The notes under the pieces: model-generated
Told to the model about the DNA's origin: nothing
The model's input: the letters and a program-made list of their open reading frames with translations, nothing else
Databases searched by the model: none
Assembly: GCF_004379255.2 (NCBI RefSeq)
Contig: NC_056050.1
Coordinates: forward strand, 17,415,514 to 17,479,513
Length of the DNA: 64,000 nucleotides
From: Salvia splendens
Lineage: Eukaryota; Streptophyta; Magnoliopsida; Lamiales; Lamiaceae
Reading direction: 5' to 3'
In this document: one piece after another, positions 35,803 to 46,634 of the stretch
How positions within the stretch are numbered: position 1 is the first letter of the stretch
Layout of the letters: every line of letters begins with the position of its first letter
Program-made: the position numbers and the translations under genes

Positions 35803-36383
35803 TAGTTATAATTACAGTCACAATTAGCTTAATTTAATAATAAATATGGACTTTAAATGGTAGATTGGTTTCGATTTCCGTAATTATTTTTGTAGATTTG
35901 TACCATTATCATTTTCGGCGGTACTTTATAGTAGTAGTATATTAAAAATGAGATTTGTAAATCCATAATTATCAAACACGTAGAGGTCGCGTTGCACAAA
36001 TAAAGCCAACATTTAGTGCAATAATCTGTCAAAGAATATGTAGGGCATAGTTCATAAAGCATAGTTAAGCTCTTGTTTTAACACTAAATGCTTTTTGCAC
36101 CCCAAAAATCAAACTGAAAATTAAAAGCTAATTAATATTGAAATGTTTGGTTAAGTACTCTTCCGTAATAACATTATTGTCTGAAAACGATGACATGACA
36201 GATTAACATCAATTTTGATGAAGATCTCAAGTGTAGGAAAATGACCAAAAGTGTAAAAAAAAAATTGCATCAATGACAGAGGTAAAATAACAAATTAAAC
36301 GTTATTTCACCATAAAATTCTAAAATTGGAAAGAATTAATTCCAAACAGAACACTCGAGTGACATGGAGGTGTACCATTGTTT
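35803..36383. other. Intergenic sequence, nothing recognised
   Basis: AT-rich, no domain-bearing frame or repeat noted. Ends at the hAT-like element. Confidence 0.3.
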
Positions 36384-38627
36384 ATGGATGTCAATCGGGT
36401 TGGCTCAGAGGGTTTCGGGCCAGTCCTACTTGGGTTGTTGGTCAATTGGATGCAGGTTAATCGGGTTGTGATTTTTTCCAAGTTGTAAAAGTTCTGCCCT
36501 AACCCTAAAAACTCGGGTTTCGGGCTAGCCCAACGGATTAATCGGATTGCTGCCGATGAAATTAACATGCGATCGATCCAATAGATAATAATGAAAATTA
36601 GTTATATATATATAAAATATAAAACATTTAATTATGATAAAATTAAGATTCATGCTTGATAAGGTTCGTTTCCTGCATTGGTTTTGGGTGATATTATATG
36701 CTTTTGGAAGAGATAATGCACAAATTGTGAGCTTAAGTGTACAGGTACCTGCTGGCTGCTGGATCAAGTAGATAATACAAACTGACCGAGCAGATTCAGA
36801 TTGAGCAGAAATGGAGCAAAAGTGCAGAAAAAGTCGCCAAATTGATCAAGGAGACAGGACGGCGTGCTGACATGACAAGCTGTGTGAGGAAAGATCAAAT
36901 CAAAAAAGTGATTTATAGTGTGCAGATTATCAAGTTGACCAAGCAGTATGTGCTTCTTGATCAAGTGAGCGCAAAAGGGAAAAATGACCAAAAAATGGTG
37001 GCAACGGATCAAGCGGGCGAAGGTAAATTAACCATGCCAGGCGGCCAACAAGTTGATCAAGAGGAGCTCACCACATGAAGACATGTACTGAGCGAGTTGA
37101 TCAAGAGGAGTTCACCACATGAAGATCCTCAATTACTGCAAGGATAAAATTGTCAAATCGAACGAGAAGTTGCCTTAGGGTTGAAGTTGAAGTTGCTCTA
37201 TAAATAAGAAATTTTCCACAATGAAGAGGAGGCTTAACGCTATCGTAGTTTAGGTAGGAAGCTTTCATAGGCGCTTAACGCCACCGCTCTCTTAGTTTAG
37301 TTTAGTTTAGTTTGTTGCTTTCTTAGTTCAGTTTCGTGGTTTTGATGGAGGGATTGGCAACTCCGACGTCGGGATTACGTTTAATTTCATGTTTTCAAGA
37401 CTTTAGTGTAGATTTACAGTGTGTTGGTCATTTCAACGGTGGAATTGACGCCTCCATCTTAGAATCTCCTTCACAAATCGCTTTCTAGTTAGATTTAACG
37501 GGTTCGGCAGAGGAATTGACGACTCCGGCGTTGGATCTCTCTTATTTCCAGTTTTATGAAGCTTTGGTTTATTTTCATGTTGATGTTGTTATGTACTCAT
37601 ATTTCTTAGATGCTTTTCGCAATTGGTTGATTAGATGTTTAGATCCATGTTGTTTACATGATTTCCAGTAGCTTAGATGTTGAGATCTAGTTATTGCGTA
37701 GGATTTGCTCATGATTCATGGAGTAGATGTTCTTGTTTTGTTCTAGTTTAGAAGTAAATTGTGTTTCGAAGCTTGCTTATTTTTTCCCTGCAACTTTTGA
37801 ATCTCGATCATGTTTTAAGCTGTAAATTCACTACTCTTGTTTCTGAAACGATTTCAAAGAAATGTTTGTTTCAAGTTGCCCTTAGTTTAGAAATTTCCAT
37901 GCCCGAGTCTCTTTCTCCAGTTAATTGCTTTGCGCAAAGCTTTCAAAACACTCTTCCATTCATGTTTTCTTAGTTAGATTTAGTATAAGCTCTCAAGCTC
38001 AGTTTTCATGTTTAAAGTTCAAGTTTCTCACTGTAGTGTTTAGGTCCATGCTCAAGTGCTTAAGGCTTGGTGGCTAACACCAACCTCGTGTCGTAGAAAC
38101 AATCTCGAGTAGGTCCATGGTCTATGTGGTTCGACTCCGCTCTTGCCGCTTATACTTAGTAATATTTGTTGCAAAAGTGGGAAACTATAAATCTTGTTGA
38201 AGTAGGGACACATGCAAAACTCCTTTCTTCAATGCTTAAACTCAAACATAAACATTTTAAATACTAATATTTGAGTAATTTTTCCTGTTTGAAGTTTTTA
38301 ATTTATTAATCTATTATTATATTTATAAAAATTTAACATATAATTTTTATATTTAATATAAAATTAAAAGTTATTTTTTAGTTATCTATATAATAAATTA
38401 ATCAACGTAGTGCCGAATTAGAAGGTAAACAAATAGAACAATAGAAATTCTATTAGGTTTTCGGGCCAGCCCATCGGGTTTTTGGGTCTGACCTTAGCGG
38501 GTTACGGGTTAAACGGGTGCGGGCTAATCGGGCTGTAATTTTATCGGATTAAAATTATTTAATCCTAGCCCTGTAAATTTGGCGAGCTATTTGGGTCAGC
38601 CCACGAGTTGCGGGCTGCACTGAGATC
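36384..38627. mobile_element. Second hAT-like non-autonomous element, split by a solo LTR
   Basis: Left end ATGGATGTCAATCGGGTTGG; the right end, reverse complemented, resembles it (ATGGATCTCAGTGCAGCCCG). Subterminal GGGTTTCGGGCTAGCCCAAC and GGGTTACGGGTTAAACGGGT match the element at 23662-30934. That copy, reverse complemented, keeps uninterrupted sequence across the site where this one carries 36657-38231. About 0.66 kb of own sequence. Confidence 0.7.
36657..38231 (+). mobile_element. Solo LTR (1575 bp), unclassified LTR retrotransposon
   Basis: Begins TGATAAGGTTCG, ends TTTCTTCA, flanked by the 5-bp repeat ATGCT at 36652-36656 and 38232-38236. CTCTATAAATAAG at about 37196 could be its TATA box. 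Internal repetition: GTTGATCAAGAGGAG.TCACCACATGAAG occurs twice (37050-37125), GGAATTGACGCCTCC and GGAATTGACGACTCC recur, and TTAGTTTAG repeats near 37300. No coding domains. TG..CA ends plus a 5-bp duplication mark it as an LTR insertion; lineage unknown. Confidence 0.75.
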
Positions 38628-38954
38628 CATTGTAGAACAAAGTTACAAAGAAATTAGTCTGCATTTTCATGTTGTATATTGTATAAATAAGCAACTGATA
38701 CAAACTAAAAATACAAAAGAATTTGCATGCAGCAATTTTATGTGCAATTAGTGTAGCACCTTACCCAAAATCCTAAACTCTGTTTCGAAGTATTGACTGG
38801 TACCTAATTTGGAGGCATGATTAATAACATAATATCAATGAATTTCAACTTAAATATATAAATATGTGACTTGGAACAATCAGGACATCACAATCGAACC
38901 AACCTACTTGTTCGCCTGTTAATTACACGACCCTTTTCAACTACTTAATAAATA
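38628..38954. other. Intergenic sequence, nothing recognised
   Basis: AT-rich flank between the hAT-like element and the Stowaway MITE; no open frames or repeats of note. Confidence 0.3.
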
Positions 38955-39152
38955 CTCCCTATGTCCCATTAGAAATGAAACGTTTTCCTTTTTGGTCTGT
39001 CTCAATAAAAATGAAACGTTTCTAAAAATGGAAACAATACTCTCTCTACTTTTTATTCTCTCTTACTTTACTCTCTCTTCATTAACTCACAAAACAAGAC
39101 TACATAAAATATTGTGCCGAAAAACAAATGTTGCATGTTTAATGGGACATAG
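38955..39152. mobile_element. Stowaway-type MITE (198 bp)
   Basis: Ends CTCCCTATGTCCCATT and AATGGGACATAG are inverted repeats, bordered by TA at 38953-38954 and 39153-39154. Well preserved. The overlapping frame 38992-39216 is an artefact. Confidence 0.82.
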
Positions 39153-39229
39153 TACATATGTTTTTGGGTATTTGCATGAAATAAACGAGAAAAGAATAAA
39201 TGCAATCTCCAAATGACAATTACATAGTT

Positions 39230-39488
39230 TTTTTTAGAGTTCGAGATACATTCGGCAAGCTACCTAGCCCCTCCTCATTGCCACCCTCATGGCTCGGAAA
39301 CCGATTGCCACCCTCATGGCTCGGGTCCAGGCTCGTAAGCTTGCCAAGCCCCAAGGCAACAAGCCTTGTACAGGCTCACAGTGGAAATTAATCCCAAGTT
39401 GGGGCATCCAGGAGTCGAACTTGAGACCTCCAAGATAGCGCAGTATCCTTGCCACCCTACTCAACCACTTGACCTAGGGACTTGGATA
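39230..39488 (-). mobile_element. tRNA-derived SINE with an 18-bp target duplication
   Basis: Read on -, the head (right side) has an A-box-like GGTCAAGTGGTTGAG and a B-box-like AAGTTCGACTCC (39413-39424), spaced as in tRNA genes. The tail ends in GAGTTCGAGATA-type sequence and an A8 run at 39230-39237. Flanks AATGACAATTACATAGTT (39212-39229) and AATGTCAATTACATAGTT (39489-39506) differ at one base. Inside is a tandem GCCACCCTCATGGCTCGG duplication (39280-39325). Such elements are transcribed by Pol III and moved by LINE enzymes. Not a functional tRNA. Confidence 0.82.
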
Positions 39489-39670
39489 AATGTCAATTAC
39501 ATAGTTGAAAGTTGAAACATTCAGCATTCAAAATTGTGGTGCATTAATTCGTCCAATGGGCTCAATGCTACTATTCGTTTACTAATTTGAGTTTCAAAAT
39601 CAATGATCCTCGAATATTCGTTTCATATTTGTGGATAATCTCTACTTGGCTTCTTGATTCTCAATATATA

Positions 39671-40507
39671 CTCCTCCGTTCTGCGATTATAAAGTCATTT
39701 CTTTTCCGTGCAAAAATTAAAAAAGAAATATTTAAATATATTAAAAAGTGGCAGAGCCAGAAATTTGATAGTGAATGGGCCCAAATTATATTTAACATTT
39801 GTTTTGAATATTTTTTAGTGTCATCGATGCCAAAAAGAATCCGACAATTCGAATGGTGACAATGTCGATGTCAAAATAATTAAAGAATAATTTTTTAAAT
39901 AAACAACATAACTTTAAAATTATATTTATAAATACTATTATATGATAAATTTACACATATATGAGGTTAAATAATTTTTTATTTTTAAATTATAAAAATC
40001 ATTATTATATAATTTTAAATTAACAATATTTACATAAATTACTAACCATGAAAAAATAAATGAATTACATAAAACTATTGTGAACAAAATTCAATAAAAG
40101 CACAAATAAATTAATTACTACTAACTAATAATTTTAGCCATAATCAAATCTACAAAATAATATGAGAAAAATATAAATAAATTTGAAGCTGGGAATAAAA
40201 TTCATCAATTAAATCAATTAAAAGCAAATGAAAATAGGCGCCGGTGAAAGGACTCGAATCCAGACTTAAGGTAAGACATGCTTCGAAACCAATTGCGCTA
40301 ATAAGCTCTTTATTAGTCACGAACGCACATAGTGAAATTTAAAATGGCTGATGGGCCCAAGGCCCCCCTGCCCCATCGTGGCTCCGCATCTGATGTTAAG
40401 CGAAGAGATAAAAAAAAATAGGAAAAAGATAATAAAGTGAGAGATGGAAAATAGATTACATTTTGCTAAAGAAGAGAAATGACTCAACTATCATGGAACA
40501 AAAAGAG
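39671..40507. mobile_element. Stowaway-type MITE, split by another element
   Basis: Left end CTCCTCCGTTCTGCGATTATAAAGTCATTTC and right end ...GAAATGACTCAACTATCATGGAACAAAAAGAG, bordered by TA at 39669-39670 and 40508-40509. About 60 bp of left and 115 bp of right Stowaway sequence remain; the middle is the element at 39750-40391. Confidence 0.68.
39750..40391. mobile_element. Non-autonomous TIR element carrying a tRNA-like segment
   Basis: Left end TGGCAGAGCCAGAAATTT and, reverse complemented, right end ATGCGGAGCCACGATGGGG; the GGCGGAGCCA-type terminus is common in plant non-autonomous DNA elements. The interior is very AT-rich except 40241-40313. Read on -, that part has TTAGCGCAATTGG (A-box-like) and GATTCGAGTCC (B-box-like). 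No target duplication was identified, so exact ends are approximate. Confidence 0.5.
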
Positions 40508-40545
40508 TATATTGATAATGTAAGAGAGGATATAATATTGGTATA

Positions 40546-40910
40546 CTCCATCAATCCCTAAAAATTTGTTATTTATTCCAATTTTCACATGTCCCTAAAA
40601 AATTATCGTCTTTCACATTTACCATTTTAGGTAGTGGACCCAACATTCCATTAACTCTATTTCACTCACATTTATTAGTTTTAAATTGCTAACTTACTAA
40701 CTCATCAATGCAGTGTATTAAAAATGTTAACACGATGACATTGAAATGTCAACATAAACTTTGTTGATTTTTTAATACACTGTGTTGACATTGATATTTA
40801 AAATGTTAGCACAATATATTAAAATGTAAACACTAATTTGTGTTGACATTTTAAATACACTGCATTGCATTAATGAATTAGTAGAGTTAACAATTTAAGA
40901 AAGTTAGTAA
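40546..40910. mobile_element. Stowaway left end joined to a hairpin MITE
   Basis: TA-CTCCATCAATCCCTAAAAA at 40544 begins a Stowaway-type element. From about 40676 an inverted repeat starts (TAGTTTTAAATTGCTAACTT...ACTAACTCATCAATGCAGTG) that pairs with CACTGCATTGCATTAATGA...AACAATTTAAGAA at 40859-40907. TGTTGACATT and AATGTCAACA recur between the arms. The Stowaway right end was not found. Confidence 0.55.
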
Positions 40911-41417
40911 CGGATCACACCTCTCACAATTTATAGCATACACAAATTTGAATTATTTACATATCACAAGACATAAATTACAAAAATTGGAATACAAATA
41001 TTATGGTATCTCCTCATCTAACACAAGATTAGAGCATATTGGAATATGGAGACTCGGAACATAAATCATCATCCCTAGTACTTTCCATAAGTTTTTTTTA
41101 AACCAAAATCAAGAGATACTAGAACAAATAAACACCATATCAGATTCTGAAACCATAGATGACCAAAGTTCAAAGAACTTTTCAAACAAGTTCGCACCTC
41201 AATTTGCAAACTTCCTCCGACAGCCTCATAGTTCCATTGTTGTCATCAGCAAATTCAGAAACTTTGGGATGTCACCATCAAAATCTAGTGAACCAGGGAC
41301 AACTACCCACTATGGCCAGCTGTGTTGATGAAGATCATGGGAATCTATTGAAGATAACCGATTCAAGATATTTTCATACGACGACTTTCAAATTCACTTA
41401 ATTTTTAATGATCAAGT
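40911..41417. other. Intergenic sequence with one weak open frame
   Basis: The frame 41159-41401 (80 aa, Ser/Thr/Leu-rich) has more even base composition than its surroundings and could be a gene fragment, but no domain is recognised and there is no start context or neighbouring exon. Confidence 0.2.
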
Positions 41418-42400
41418 CTCTAAAGAGCACTAATCTCTGTAAGCTTCGCTGGCTATGGCTACAAAGAAATTTGGATAAGCTTATCATAATAGATTTCTAC
41501 TTAATAAAATTGTGTTCAATCTTAATTAAGGCCCACTAGGAAATGTTGATCAGTCACTATCATGATCAATATTGATTTACCTTAAATTAATTAAGGTCCT
41601 GATTATCGAATCTAAGATCCTTTTAATATAATTAATTTTATGTATTTAAGATATTCTATGTTCAATGAAGATTGCTACTAGGACTTAATTAATATCATTA
41701 TCTAAAAGTAACATAGCTCTAAAACTATTATTTGCTACTTCTGTCTGAAAAAATAGACAAAGTTATAAATAATACGGAATTTCATGCTCAATTGGTAAAG
41801 TAAGAGAGAGAGAGAAAAAAAATGCGGTAAAAGTAGTGTTAGTGGATTATGGAGTCCACATTTAAAATGATGTATATGGTTAATATTTATTTAAAACTTT
41901 CCATACGTAGAATTGGTCTAATTTTGGTAAAATTAGTGTATTTTTTTGGACGGATGTAGTATTATTTATCGTACTTGATTAAATTTCAACCAGCTAAATT
42001 TCTACACAATAAAACATTGTTCAGAGCCACTCTTGAGGACGATATAATTTCTATCGCATCGAGACATGATTCTGCAGAATAACAATACTAGTTTTCCTCA
42101 CATGTTAGTTATCACTACCCAAGATGTCAAGATTATTGGCTTGCAAAAACATCGCGCATATTGACAAATCAAAGTAGCACATAACCAACATTGTATGTTC
42201 AATGTTAATTCTATAGATTAAAATACAAAATCACCGGTATCTCATACTTGATTTAGCCAGAAAAAGTACCTTCGAAATACCTTTTTCTTAGATGTCTTTC
42301 AATTCATTCATGTCCTCATGCTCTTTAGAAACAATAATCGCTCATTGTTTGTGGCCATACACCGAAGATCACTCTCTACTTTTGCTAAGAGGGTTACAAA
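41418..42400 (-). repeat. Diverged copia LTR remnant related to the Copia-4 LTR
   Basis: Segments ATCACTACCCAAGATGTC, AAATCAAAGTAGCACATAACC and TGTATGTTCAATGTTAAT (42110-42212) line up in order with ATCACCACTACCCAATATAC, AAGTCAAAGTAGTAGATGC and CGTATGTTCAATGCTAACG of the Copia-4 LTR (63360-63460). The preceding ACTCTTGAGGACGATAT matches CTCTTGTGGATGTTAT. Much older than Copia-4; limits approximate. Confidence 0.5.
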
Positions 42401-42452
42401 ACTAATACTCCCTCCGTCTCCTATTATATGTCTAAATTTCCCCCTTTGGTTT

Positions 42453-43010
42453 TGTAATAATGGAGTGCTCATTTCAGTTGGAAGAAGAAGGCAGAAGAAG
42501 GTAAGCTCGGCTAGAAGGGAGTTCGGTAAGCTCGGCTAGAAGGGAGTTCGGTAAGCTCGGCTTTGAGCTGGAACTAGCCGAGAAGGAAGTTCGGTTGTGA
42601 GCCGAGAAGGGAGTTCGGTCTTGAGCCGAGAAGAGAGTTCGGTCTTGAGCCGAGAAGAGAGTTCGGTCTTGAGCCGAGAAGGAAGAAGCAACCTAGCCGA
42701 ACTAGCCGTTGGAGCAGCAGTTAGTTAGCTGAGATGTAGCGGTTATTCTTCTTGTTTTCTTGATTCTTGCTGTAGTTAGTTAGTAGCAGTTGCTACTTGA
42801 TTGTAGAGCTTTAAATAGCTCAAAACCGTGTATGTAGTTTAGAGTAAGAGTTTTATCAATAAAGAGTTTTCCAGTTTCTCTCCAAGATTATCATCTTCAA
42901 TACTCAAAGTGTGAGTGTGTGTGTTTCTGCATTGTGTGATCTCATACAACAGTGAGTGTGTGTGTGATCTTCTTGAGTGTGTGAAAGCCTTGTGTGTGCG
43001 AATCCCAACA
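42453..43010 (+). repeat. Copia-3 5' LTR
   Basis: TGTAATAATGGAGTG ... GCGAATCCCAACA. U3 holds a 24-bp tandem repeat (about 4-5 copies of GAGCCGAGAAGRGAGTTCGG plus TCTT) after two copies of GTAAGCTCGGCTAGAAGGGA. TTTAAATAG at about 42811 is the likely TATA element and AATAAAG at about 42859 a possible polyadenylation signal. Confidence 0.95.
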
Positions 43011-43012
43011 AG

Positions 43013-43028
43013 TGGCGCCGTCTGCGGG
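43013..43028 (+). other. Copia-3 primer-binding site
   Basis: TGGCGCCGTCTGCGGG starts two bases after the 5' LTR. The same TGGCGCCGTCTG core follows the Copia-A LTR at 23266 (minus strand), so the two share a primer type. TGG start is as expected for a tRNA 3' CCA partner; the tRNA was not identified. Confidence 0.7.
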
Positions 43029-43073
43029 AAGGGATATTGAAGCTGATTTGCAGAGGATCAAACGGTTTCAGAG

Positions 43074-45839
43074 ATGGCAGCAAGGCTTGATGCAGAAAAG
43101 TTCACAGGCAAGAATGATTATAGCCTGTGGAAGATGAAGATGAAGGCGGTTTTGATTCAACAAGGCTTGGCCGCAGTTCTTGCAAAACCAGAGGAGAAAG
43201 GAAAGGCTCCAGTGCTTGATGATAAAGCTCAGGCAAAGATGGAGGAGATGCAGCTCAAGGCACATTCTGCAGTGATTCTGTGCCTTGGAGATAAGGTCTT
43301 GAGGGATGTTCAAGAAGCCAAGACTGCGGTGGAGATCTTGGACAAGTTGGATGAAGTTTACTTGGCCAAATCCTTGGCTAACCGGCTGTATCTCAAGAAG
43401 AGGCTGTATGCCTATAGTTTTTCTGGAGATAGGTCCATCATTGAGCAGCTAGAGGAGTTCAACAAGATCATTGATGACCTGGGATCTGTTGATGTCAAGA
43501 TTTCAGATGAGGATAAGGCCATTCTCACATTGAATGCCTTGCCTAGCTCGTATGACCAGTTAAGTGATGCAATTATCTATGGAAGAGATAAACCTATCAC
43601 CTATGCAGAAGTCTATTCAGCCTTGATGGCCAAAGAACTCCAGAAGACAGCCACCAGAGGCTCTGCAAGCTCCAATGTTCAAGCTGCAGAGGCCTTGAAT
43701 GTGAAGAAGTTCAAGAAGCAGAACTTCAAGAAGAAGTTTGAGGGCCCTAAACCCTCAAGTTCTGATGCTCAGAAGGAAACCAGAGCTTGCTATTGGTGCA
43801 AGAAACCTGGACATTTGAAGAAAGATTGTCATGCATGGAAGAGAAAGATGGCCTCTGAGGGACACAATCAATCTGATTGTGTGGAGAGTGCTGATCCCCC
43901 GGCTCAACTTATGAATATTAGTGACAGTGGGGTCAGTCACAGGTGGATAATGGACTCGGGGTGCAGCTTCCATATGTGCCCCAATAGAAGCTGGTTTCAT
44001 GATCTTCAAGAAGCATCGGGTACGGTTGTTCTTGGAAATAATCACATTTGTCAGATCAAAGGGATAGGAAAGGTGAAGCTAAGCCTACAAGATGGCTCTA
44101 TAAAGATCCTAACTGGGGTGAGGTATATTCCAGAAGTGAAGAGGAATCTCATCTCATTGGGAATGCTGGAGCAGAGAGGGTTCACCATATTGATGAGTCA
44201 AGGAAAATTGTTTGTTAAATCTGGAGATGCAGTGATGATGGAGGCTGACAGAGAGCATATTCTCTATTATCTGAAGGCTAAGGCTGTTGATGGAGAAAGC
44301 AATGCAGTGTCAGATGATTCCCTAATGCTATGGCACAAGAGGCTGGGCCATCCAGCAGAAGGAAGCTTGAAAGAACTCATCAAGAAGGGCCTGATCTCTG
44401 GAGATTTCAACAAGATGGACCCCTGTGAGCAGTGTATACTTGGAAAAGCAAAGAAGGCACCCTATCCTACAGGTATTCACTCTTCTACAGCCCCTTTAGA
44501 CTACATACGTAGTGATCGTTGGGGGCCTTCACCGGTGTGTTCAATTGGTGGAGGAAAGTATTATCTAGCTATCATTGATGACTATACAAGGAAGTTGTGG
44601 GTATATATTCTTAAAGAAAAATCTGAAACACTCACAAAGTTCAAGATATGGTGTAAGGAGGTTGAGCTAGATAAGGGTAGAAGTGTTAAATGCTTAAGAA
44701 CAGACAATGGCCTAGAGTTCTTGTCTGCTGAGTTTGATCTGTTTTGTAAATAGAAGGGTATGAAGAGGCACCGTACTGTTCCTGGTAATCCCCAGCAAAA
44801 TGGTGTTGTGGAGAGGATGAATAGGACTATCCTAGAGAGGGTGAGGTGCCTGCTTCTTGGTTCTGGTTTGAGCAGCAGGTTCTGGGGTGAGGCTGTGTAT
44901 ACAGCAGCCTATCTTATCAATAAATGCCCATCTACTGCCCTGAAATCTGAAACTCCTGATTACATGTGGTATGGAGCTCATAGTGACTACTCAAAGTACA
45001 AGGTGTTTGGGTGTGTGGCCTATGCTCATGCTAGGCAAAGCAAGCTTGAAGCTAGGGCTCTGAAATGTATTATGTTGGGGTATCAGAGGGGTGTTAAGGG
45101 GTATAGGCTCTGGTGTATTGAGCCCGGTAAGCAGAAGGTCTTGGTGAGTAGGGATGTGGTGTTCTTGGAGGATCAGATGCCATACCTGAAAGATAAGCTG
45201 GACTCCAGTGAAGATGAGGGTGATTTCTTCAAGGTGGAGCCTGTGGGGGTTGGCCTAGGAGCAGGTGGAGTTACTGACTCAGGGAGTGAGTCTAATTCAG
45301 ATAAAGAAGAGGCTCCAACTCAGGGCAACCAGGCTGGTGAGTCTATATCAGACTCTATCAGAGACTATCAGCTTGCAAGGGACAGAGTTAGAAGAGAAAC
45401 AAGGCCACCAACAAAGTTCTCTGATGTTGTGTATTATGCTCTGTGTGCAGCTGAAAGTATTGATGGTGCAGATCCACTCACATATAAAGAAGCTATGCAG
45501 AGTAAAGATAGAGAAAGATGGATTGAAGCCATGAATGAGGAAATAGAGTCTTTACTCAAGAACAAAACCTGGATTTTGGTGGACAAATCCAAGCTGAATA
45601 CAGATGGAAAGAGAGTGAAGGTGATTAAGATTAACACCTTGCACAATCCGGCTGACATGCTAACAAAGTCTCTAGGTAGAGACAAGTTTGATCATTGCAA
45701 GAAGTTGATCAATGTTTGTGCAAGAACTGAGATGAGCCCTCAGGTGGAGAATTGTAATAATGGAGTGCTCATTTCAGTTGGAAGAAGAAGGCAGAAGAAG
45801 GTAAGCTCGGCTAGAAGGGAGTTCGGTAAGCTCGGCTAG
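43074..45839 (+). pseudogene. Copia-3 gag-protease-integrase polyprotein with one stop and an RT deletion
   Basis: ATG at 43074. Gag capsid (UBN2-type: KFTGKNDYSLWKMKMKAVL, LKAHSAVILCLGDKVL, ILTLNALPSSYDQLSDAI), zinc knuckle CYWCKKPGHLKKDC, protease WIMDSGCSFHMC, GAG-pre-integrase WHKRLGHPAEGSL with CEQC, integrase with RTDNGLEF and NPQQNGVVERMNRT. A TAG at 44751-44753 interrupts the integrase between the second Asp and the Glu; the frame then continues unchanged, so it is a single nonsense change. After NKTWILVDKSKL the frame passes within about 12 residues to IKINTLHNPADMLTKSLG, the normal end of pol: an in-frame deletion of about all of RT/RNase H. The frame ends in the 3' LTR. Confidence 0.95.
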
Positions 45840-46310
45840 AAGGGAGTTCGGTAAGCTCGGCTTTGAGCTGGAACTAGCCGAGAAGGAAGTTCGGTTGTGA
45901 GCCGAGAAGGGAGTTCGGTCTTGAGCCGAGAAGAGAGTTCGGTCTTGAGCCGAGAAGAGAGTTCGGTCTTGAGCCGAGAAGGAAGAAGCAACCTAGCCGA
46001 ACTAGCCGTTGGAGCAGCAGTTAGTTAGCTGAGATGTAGCGGTTATTCTTCTTGTTTTCTTGATTCTTGCTGTAGTTAGTTAGTAGCAGTTGCTACTTGA
46101 TTGTAGAGCTTTAAATAGCTCAAAACCGTGTATGTAGTTTAGAGTAAGAGTTTTATCAATAAAGAGTTTTCCAGTTTCTCTCCAAGATTATCATCTTCAA
46201 TACTCAAAGTGTGAGTGTGTGTGTTTCTGCATTGTGTGATCTCATACAACAGTGAGTGTGTGTGTGATCTTCTTGAGTGTGTGAAAGCCTTGTGTGTGCG
46301 AATCCCAACA
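45753..46310 (+). repeat. Copia-3 3' LTR
   Basis: Identical by eye to 42453-43010. Preceded by the purine-rich CAGGTGGAGAAT (45741-45752) as polypurine tract. Same orientation as the BAHD gene downstream, so its promoter could read towards it. Confidence 0.95.
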
Positions 46311-46634
46311 GGTTTGTCCCTTATTAATTGTCCCACTAACTTAATTTCACTCCCATTTTTTTATAAAACTAATACTATATAAAGGTAGGATTCACATACC
46401 ACTAACTTTTTTAACCCAATTTCTTTTACATTTCTTAAAACTCATGCCGAATAAAAGTAGGACATGTATCGGAGGACGAAGGTAGAAGGTAGTACTATAA
46501 CTAAGTAGGATAAATCACCATTTCAAATCCTAATTAAATGGTGGGGCATGGTTAATTAAATTTCACCAAGTATAATAGACAAAATGGGGAAATCAGACAA
46601 AAGACTTGTCATACTCTCTTCCTCTCTCATCAAC

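Larger units (their letters stand above)
42453..46310 (+). mobile_element. Copia-3, young copia element with identical LTRs and deleted RT
   Basis: LTRs 42453-43010 and 45753-46310; 5-bp target duplication GGTTT at 42448-42452 and 46311-46315. Comparing the two LTRs block by block I find no difference in 558 bases, which points to very recent insertion (or gene conversion). The interior (2742 bp) has primer site, gag, protease and integrase, then jumps in frame to the last residues of pol, so RT and nearly all RNase H are missing. It must have moved using enzymes from a complete relative. Its 3' LTR ends about 325 bp before the BAHD start codon. Confidence 0.96.
42408..46490. mobile_element. 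Stowaway-type MITE split by Copia-3
   Basis: Left end CTCCCTCCGTCTCCTATTATATGTC at 42408; right part 46316-46490 ends GACATGTATCGGAGGACGAAGG, the inverse of the left end. Joining across the GGTTT duplication gives about 220 bp, a normal size. The precise right border is blurred by GGTAGAAGGTAGTA. Confidence 0.72.

Noticed and set aside
39380..39480. tRNA gene
   Set aside because: A/B boxes are present, but acceptor stem pairing and a clear anticodon loop are not seen, and the unit ends in an A-rich tail with target duplications: a SINE.
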